NCBI GenBank assembly: GCA_002708825.1
Contig: PAPF01000024.1
Span: 1-64,000, forward strand
Direction: 5' to 3'
DNA length: 64,000 nucleotides
DNA from: Phyllobacteriaceae bacterium
Lineage (GTDB): Bacteria; Pseudomonadota; Alphaproteobacteria; Rhizobiales; Rhizobiaceae
The translations under genes were made by a program, and so were the position numbers. This document shows, piece after piece, positions 58,956 to 64,000 of the stretch (positions are counted from its first letter, which is position 1; every line of letters starts with the position of its first letter). A model generated the notes under the pieces. The model worked only from the letters and a program-made list of their open reading frames with translations, made no database searches and was not told where the DNA came from.

Positions 58956-59687
58956 TCAGCCGCGCCGCAGGCGGCTGGCGGCAACGGAAAAGAGCCGCTC
59001 CCCGCCCAGCATGCAGGCGCGCAGGGACGACTTTTCGAAGAGGCCCGAAAACGCGTCATCGAGAATGTTGAGGCAGCCGGTATAGGCGCCGAAAGCGGGC
59101 AGGATCATGCGCCGTCCGTCGGTGGCGAAACAGGCGCGCCGAACCGAACGGCCACGATGGACGACGCGAGCGCCAGGGTGAAGGTGGCCCGCCACCTCGC
59201 CTTCCGAGCCACCGCCGGCAGACGGTTCGTGGCGCAGCGTCAACGGACCCAGGCAGATCTCGCTCACCGTTTCGCCGGCCAGCCCGGCCGGGGCATCGGG
59301 ATCGTGATTGCCGGAAATCCAGATCCAGTCGCGACCCGTCATCAGCGAGGACAGCAGCACGAGGTCCTCGCCGGGCAGGCGCGCCGCCGCCTTCGCATCG
59401 TGGAAACTGTCGCCGAGGCAGACGACAATAGCCGGATCATGCCGGGCGATGGCCGCTGCAAGGCGAAGCAGGGTGGCGCGGGTGTCGTAGGGCGGCAGGT
59501 ATTGGCGCCGCCCGGCGAAGGCAGACCCCTTTTCAAGGTGCAGGTCGGCGACGAGCAGCGCGCGGCTTTCCGGCAGGACAGCCACGCCCGACGGATCGAG
59601 AAGCATGGTTTCTCCGGCAACCGGCAGTTCCAGGCAGGCCGGCGCATGCGGACCGCGCGACGCTGGCGGCGCGGTCATGTCAGCCAT
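58956..59687 (-). CDS. pdeM: Ligase-associated DNA damage response endonuclease PdeM
   Basis: LLVADLHLEKGSAFA, VVCLGDSFHDA, WISGNHDP calcineurin-like motifs; overlaps helicase stop. Confidence 0.9.
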   Translation of the reverse strand: MADMTAPPASRGPHAPACLELPVAGETMLLDPSGVAVLPESRALLVADLHLEKGSAFAGRRQYLPPYDTRATLLRLAAAIARHDPAIVVCLGDSFHDAKAAARLPGEDLVLLSSLMTGRDWIWISGNHDPDAPAGLAGETVSEICLGPLTLRHEPSAGGGSEGEVAGHLHPGARVVHRGRSVRRACFATDGRRMILPAFGAYTGCLNILDDAFSGLFEKSSLRACMLGGERLFSVAASRLRRG

Positions 59688-62205
59688 TGGCGGCCTCATG
59701 TACCAGTTCATCGGCAATCTCCGCCAGAAGCGCGTCGCTTGCACCGCCCTCGACCCGTTCGCGTCCGATCTCCAGCATGACCGGAACGGCAAGCGGCGAA
59801 ATGCGGTCCAGCGCGCGGTGGACGATCCGTCCCCTGATTCGCTGCAGCATTTCACCCAGCCTTCGCACATCAAGCAAGCCCGCAGCCGCATCGGCGCGGG
59901 TGGCCTTGAGCAGGATGTGGTCGGGTTCGTGGGTGCGCAGCACGTCATAGATCAGGTCGGCGGACACGGTGACCTGGCGGCCGGTCTTCTCCTTTCCCGG
60001 ATGGCGGCGCTCGATCAGGCCGGCAATGACCGCGCAGTAGCGGAAGGTGCGCTTGAGCATGAAGCTCTCGTCCAGCCAGGCCTCGAGGTCGTCGCCCAGC
60101 ATGTCCTCCTCGAACAGGGCAGCCCAGGACAGGCGGCCGTTGCCCGCCATGGCACCCATGTCGCCGAGCGACCAGACGGCCAGCGCATAGTCCGTAGCGA
60201 CGAAACCGAGCGGGCGCGCGCCAATCCGCTCCAGCCGCCGGGTCAGGAGCATGCCGAGCGTCTGGTGCGCCAGGCGGCCCTCGAAGGGATAGCAGACCAT
60301 GTAGTGCCGGCCGGCGCGCGGGAAGGTCTCAATGAGCAGGTTGTCGCGATCCGGCAGGAGGGATTTCTCGCGTTGCAGGCGCAGCCAGCCGGCCACCTGG
60401 CCAGGCAGCTTCGACCAGCTGTCCGGGTCTGCGAGCATGGCGCGGACCTGGCTGGCGAGATAGGTGGACAGGGGAAACTTGCCGCCGGCATAGGCGGGGA
60501 TGCGCGCTTCCGTATCCGCGGCCGGGGATACGAAGCACTCGTTCTCGCGGATGCCCTCGAAGCGCAGCACCTTGCCTGCGAAGAGGAAGGTGTCGCCGGG
60601 GGCAAGCTGTTCGAGGAAATATTCCTCCACCTGGCCGAGAACTGCCCCGCCGCGCAACGGCCCGCCGCGCCCGCCGGAGCGCGCCAGGCGCACGGTGAGC
60701 ATGGGCGACTCGATGATGGTCCCGACATTGAGGCGGTATTGCTGGGCGACCGAGGGATGCGAAATGCGCCATGTCCCGTCGGCCGTCTGGCGAATGCGGG
60801 CGAAGCGCTCATAGCTTCGCAAGGCATAGCCACCGGTCGCCACGAAGGCGACCACCCGGTCGAAATCCTCACGCGGCAGCCGCGCATAGGGTTCGGCCAG
60901 CCGGACCTCGTCATACAGTTCGTCAGCGCGAAATGGCTCGGCGCAGGCCATGCCGAGCACATGCTGGGCCAGCACGTCGAGCGCACCCTCCCCCAGCGGC
61001 GGCGTGTCCTGTGCGCCCAGGTAGTTGGCATCGAGCGCGGCGCGGCATTCCAGCACCTCGAAGCGGTTGGCGGGCACCAGGATGGCGCGGCTCGGCTCGT
61101 CCATGCGATGGTTCGACCGGCCGATGCGCTGGGCAAGCCGGCTGGCGCCTTTCGGTGCGCCGACATGGATGACCAGGTCGACGTCGCCCCAGTCGATGCC
61201 GAGATCGAGCGTGGAGGTGGCCACGATGGCGCGCAGGCTGTTGGTCTCCATCGCCTTCTCCACCTTGCGGCGGCGGCTGACATCCAGCGAACCGTGGTGA
61301 AGCGCGATCGGCAGGCTGTCCTCGTTGATGGTCCACAATTCCTGGAAGACCATCTCGGCCTGGCTGCGGGTGTTGACGAAAATCAGTGTCGTCCGGTTGC
61401 GGCGGATTTCCTCGTAGATATCGGCGATGGCGTAGCGGGCGGAATGTCCTGACCAGGGAATGCGCTCCTCGGATTCCAGGATGCGGATGACGGGTTTCGC
61501 GCCACCTTCGACCTCGACGAGGCCGGCCATGGCGCCAGGCGGCGACTGGGGCACGAGCCAGCGCCGCAGCCCGTCCGGATCGGCCACGGTTGCCGACAGG
61601 CCGATGGTCACCAGACCCGGGCGCAGGCGGTGCAGGCGCGCCAGGCCGAGCGCGAGAAGATGGCCGCGCTTGGAGGTGACCAATGAATGCAACTCGTCCA
61701 GCACCACTGTTTCCAGATCGGCGAAGAAGCGCGCGGCGTCCTTCGAGGCGAGCAGGAGCGCAAGCTGTTCCGGCGTCGTCAGCAGGATGTCTGGCGGTGC
61801 GAGCTTCTGGCGCTGGCGCTTGTGGCCCGGCGTGTCTCCGGTGCGCGTCTCGACCGTAATGCCGAGCCGCATTTCGGCGACCGGACGGGCCAGGTTGCGC
61901 TCGATGTCAACGGCCAGTGCCTTGAGCGGCGAGATGTAGAGGGTGTGGATACCGCGCTTCGGACCGCCGGGACGCGGCGGCTTGCGGCCCGCCAGGGCGA
62001 TCAGGCTCGGCAGGAAACCGGCAAGCGTCTTTCCCGCGCCGGTCGGCGCGATCAGGAGCGCGGATTGTCCGGCCCTTGCCTTGGACAGGATGGCGCGCTG
62101 ATGGGGCCGCGGCGCCCAGCCACGGCTTTCGAACCATGCCTGGAAGGCCGGGGGCAGGAACGTTTGTCCGGAATCGTCCGGCGCATGTTCGGATTGCTCT
62201 GTCAC
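59680..62205 (-). CDS. Ligase-associated DNA damage response DEXH-box helicase (Lhr-like)
   Basis: LLIAPTGAGKTLAGFLPSL, VVLDELHSL, RIGRSNHRMDEPS; GTG 62205. Confidence 0.92.
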   Translation of the reverse strand: MTEQSEHAPDDSGQTFLPPAFQAWFESRGWAPRPHQRAILSKARAGQSALLIAPTGAGKTLAGFLPSLIALAGRKPPRPGGPKRGIHTLYISPLKALAVDIERNLARPVAEMRLGITVETRTGDTPGHKRQRQKLAPPDILLTTPEQLALLLASKDAARFFADLETVVLDELHSLVTSKRGHLLALGLARLHRLRPGLVTIGLSATVADPDGLRRWLVPQSPPGAMAGLVEVEGGAKPVIRILESEERIPWSGHSARYAIADIYEEIRRNRTTLIFVNTRSQAEMVFQELWTINEDSLPIALHHGSLDVSRRRKVEKAMETNSLRAIVATSTLDLGIDWGDVDLVIHVGAPKGASRLAQRIGRSNHRMDEPSRAILVPANRFEVLECRAALDANYLGAQDTPPLGEGALDVLAQHVLGMACAEPFRADELYDEVRLAEPYARLPREDFDRVVAFVATGGYALRSYERFARIRQTADGTWRISHPSVAQQYRLNVGTIIESPMLTVRLARSGGRGGPLRGGAVLGQVEEYFLEQLAPGDTFLFAGKVLRFEGIRENECFVSPAADTEARIPAYAGGKFPLSTYLASQVRAMLADPDSWSKLPGQVAGWLRLQREKSLLPDRDNLLIETFPRAGRHYMVCYPFEGRLAHQTLGMLLTRRLERIGARPLGFVATDYALAVWSLGDMGAMAGNGRLSWAALFEEDMLGDDLEAWLDESFMLKRTFRYCAVIAGLIERRHPGKEKTGRQVTVSADLIYDVLRTHEPDHILLKATRADAAAGLLDVRRLGEMLQRIRGRIVHRALDRISPLAVPVMLEIGRERVEGGASDALLAEIADELVHEAANG

Positions 62206-62243
62206 GCCGGCAAGATAGGGGCCGGCAGGCGTCCGGCCAAGCG

Positions 62244-63242
62244 TCAATGCAATGCGGACAGGCGATCCTTCGCGGCGTCCTCGTCGGCCAGCACCGGAGA
62301 TGTCCAGCCTGCCACCGCGGACGGGCGCATTGCCGGTTTCATCGCCACCGCGACAAGGCCCTCGACCGGTTCGCCGCGATCCATGCGGATCGTGTGGCGC
62401 GTTATCGACATGGGTTCGAGCCCGCAGCATTCAAGTTGCTTGCAGACATAGGTCTCGCCGTGCGCATAGCGCAACGACGGCCGCAGCACGATATCATCGT
62501 CCCCCGGGGCCGCCTCAACGGTGAAGCCGAACAGGCCGCCCGGCGCCAATGTCGCGGCGATCCATTGGAAGACACGCTCGAGGTCGCCGAGATACATGAA
62601 GACATCGGCGGCCGTGACGAGATCGGGCGCGATGCCCGACCATGGTTCAAGCAATGTCAGGTCGGCCTGTTCGAGCCGGTCGTAGATGCCCTTCGCCGCT
62701 GCCTTGCGCAGCATCTCGGCAGAGATGTCCATGCCTTCCAGCCGGCTCGCCATGCCTTTCAGGCGGGCGCCCATCAGGCCGGTGCCGCAACCCAGATCCA
62801 GCGCCTTGGCAAAGCCGGTGCCGTGGACCGCCGCAACGGCTTCGGCAAGTCGCTCCGGCGCGGCGTACCCCAGGCGCTCGACCAGAGCGTTGTCGAAGTC
62901 GTCGGCATAGGCATCGAACAGCGTCTCGACGAAGGCGGACGGCATGACGGCGGCATCGCCGGCCTGTCCGGCAAGTTGCAGCTTCAGCGTCACGCCGAAG
63001 GGATCGGCCGGATCGAGGCCGAGTGCCCGGCGCCAGCTTTCGGTCGCGTCCGACAGGTTGCCGGCTGCCTCCTGGATTTCGCCCAGCCGGAACCAGCCGG
63101 CCGCCCAGCCGGGAACGCGTTCGAGGGCCTGCCGGAAAAGGTCCGCCGCAGCGGCGGCATTACCGGAGTGCAGGAGCATTTCGCCATATTCGGCGCGCCG
63201 GTCGGCGAGCACGTCGCCGGACGATAGCAGGACAGGTTTCAT
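62244..63242 (-). CDS. TPR-containing class I SAM methyltransferase
   Basis: N-terminal TPR, FAKALDLGCGTGLMGARLKGMASRLEGMDISAEML. Confidence 0.88.
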   Translation of the reverse strand: MKPVLLSSGDVLADRRAEYGEMLLHSGNAAAAADLFRQALERVPGWAAGWFRLGEIQEAAGNLSDATESWRRALGLDPADPFGVTLKLQLAGQAGDAAVMPSAFVETLFDAYADDFDNALVERLGYAAPERLAEAVAAVHGTGFAKALDLGCGTGLMGARLKGMASRLEGMDISAEMLRKAAAKGIYDRLEQADLTLLEPWSGIAPDLVTAADVFMYLGDLERVFQWIAATLAPGGLFGFTVEAAPGDDDIVLRPSLRYAHGETYVCKQLECCGLEPMSITRHTIRMDRGEPVEGLVAVAMKPAMRPSAVAGWTSPVLADEDAAKDRLSALH

Positions 63243-63329
63243 GAGGGACGGGACCCGGAAAGGACGGACAAGCGCCTATGGCGCCGAACGCAGGCGAAAT
63301 CAACTGCTTTTCGCGCTTGCGCCGCGGGA

Positions 63330-63995
63330 TCACGGATCCGGGATGAAGACCCGGATGCCATAGATATCCACGGGAACACGGCCCTGCGAGATATCCGGTG
63401 TCAGGCTGATCGAGCCGAAGGAGCCGGGCTGCCGGTCCGGCAGTTTGATCTCGAACAGGAAATCCTGCCGCGACGCTTCCACGTCGAACCGCTTGCGCCC
63501 GCAATCGCCCAGTTCGGCAAGGTTGCAGCGGATCGACATCTGGGTGGATTCGCCTTCCGGCGCGGCGGCATTGACATCGAAGGTGACGCGGCGTCCGGCA
63601 AGCTGCGCCAGCACGCCTTCGCCGAGATCGAAGACGGCGGCCGAATCGGGCGCACTGGGCGTGATGCGCAATGCCTTTTCGCGGCCTTCTCCGGCAATGT
63701 CGACCGTCGTCCCCGAGGGGGCGCTGACGGTCGTCGGATCGTCGGGCGTGAAAACGGTGATCCAGCTTCCGCCCTGCGGCACTTCCCCAAGCCTGCCGCC
63801 ATCCGTCCCGGCGGGACTGAACTCGTCCTCGTTCAGGCGGACCGGAGGGTTGGGCACCGCGCCATCGCGCTCGGACAGGGGCACCAGGGCCTGGCTGGAA
63901 TAGAGCCACCAGGCGCCGATACCGACAAAGACAAGCAGCAGGCTCACCGTCAGGAGTCGGGCGAAGGGGCGGCGGCGGCGCGGACGGCGTTCCAC
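63330..63995 (-). CDS. Hypothetical membrane-anchored protein
   Basis: Basic N-terminus, one TM, exported C-terminal domain. Confidence 0.65.
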   Translation of the reverse strand: MERRPRRRRPFARLLTVSLLLVFVGIGAWWLYSSQALVPLSERDGAVPNPPVRLNEDEFSPAGTDGGRLGEVPQGGSWITVFTPDDPTTVSAPSGTTVDIAGEGREKALRITPSAPDSAAVFDLGEGVLAQLAGRRVTFDVNAAAPEGESTQMSIRCNLAELGDCGRKRFDVEASRQDFLFEIKLPDRQPGSFGSISLTPDISQGRVPVDIYGIRVFIPDP

Positions 63996-64000
63996 CCTGC

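Overview
GC-rich alphaproteobacterial chromosome segment, probably Hyphomicrobiales/Rhizobiales-like (inferred from gcrA, a PodJ-like protein, a SAM-II riboswitch upstream of metZ, and class I LysRS). Most of the window is dense housekeeping and metabolic genes. These include a CrbS/CrbR-type (SSS-linked) two-component system, pyrD, galE, mscL, argD-argF-hslO, gcrA, phoR-phoU next to ppk2, a LuxR solo, lysK, a MerR-associated fatty-acid beta-oxidation cluster, a podJ-like gene, and the Lhr-type helicase/PdeM pair. The one clear accessory region is about 16.6-19.7 kb. It is a 3-kb AT-rich island directly upstream of tRNA-Gly(CCC), built of four small AT-rich ORFs in both orientations, separated by near-identical GC-rich ~80-bp repeats and bounded by copies of a 39-bp repeat that contains the likely tRNA-Gly promoter. 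At least one ORF looks like a SUKH/SMI1-KNR4-type immunity protein. I interpret the island as an orphan immunity-gene (polymorphic toxin defence) array that may grow by repeat-mediated recombination; this is an inference. Readable regulatory logic includes a SAM-II riboswitch with an explicit terminator/antiterminator switch, GANTC sites in the gcrA promoter, a near-consensus CtrA box upstream of the podJ-like gene, and paired MerR operators on the beta-oxidation cluster. All family calls are from reading the translated ORFs; no database search was run.
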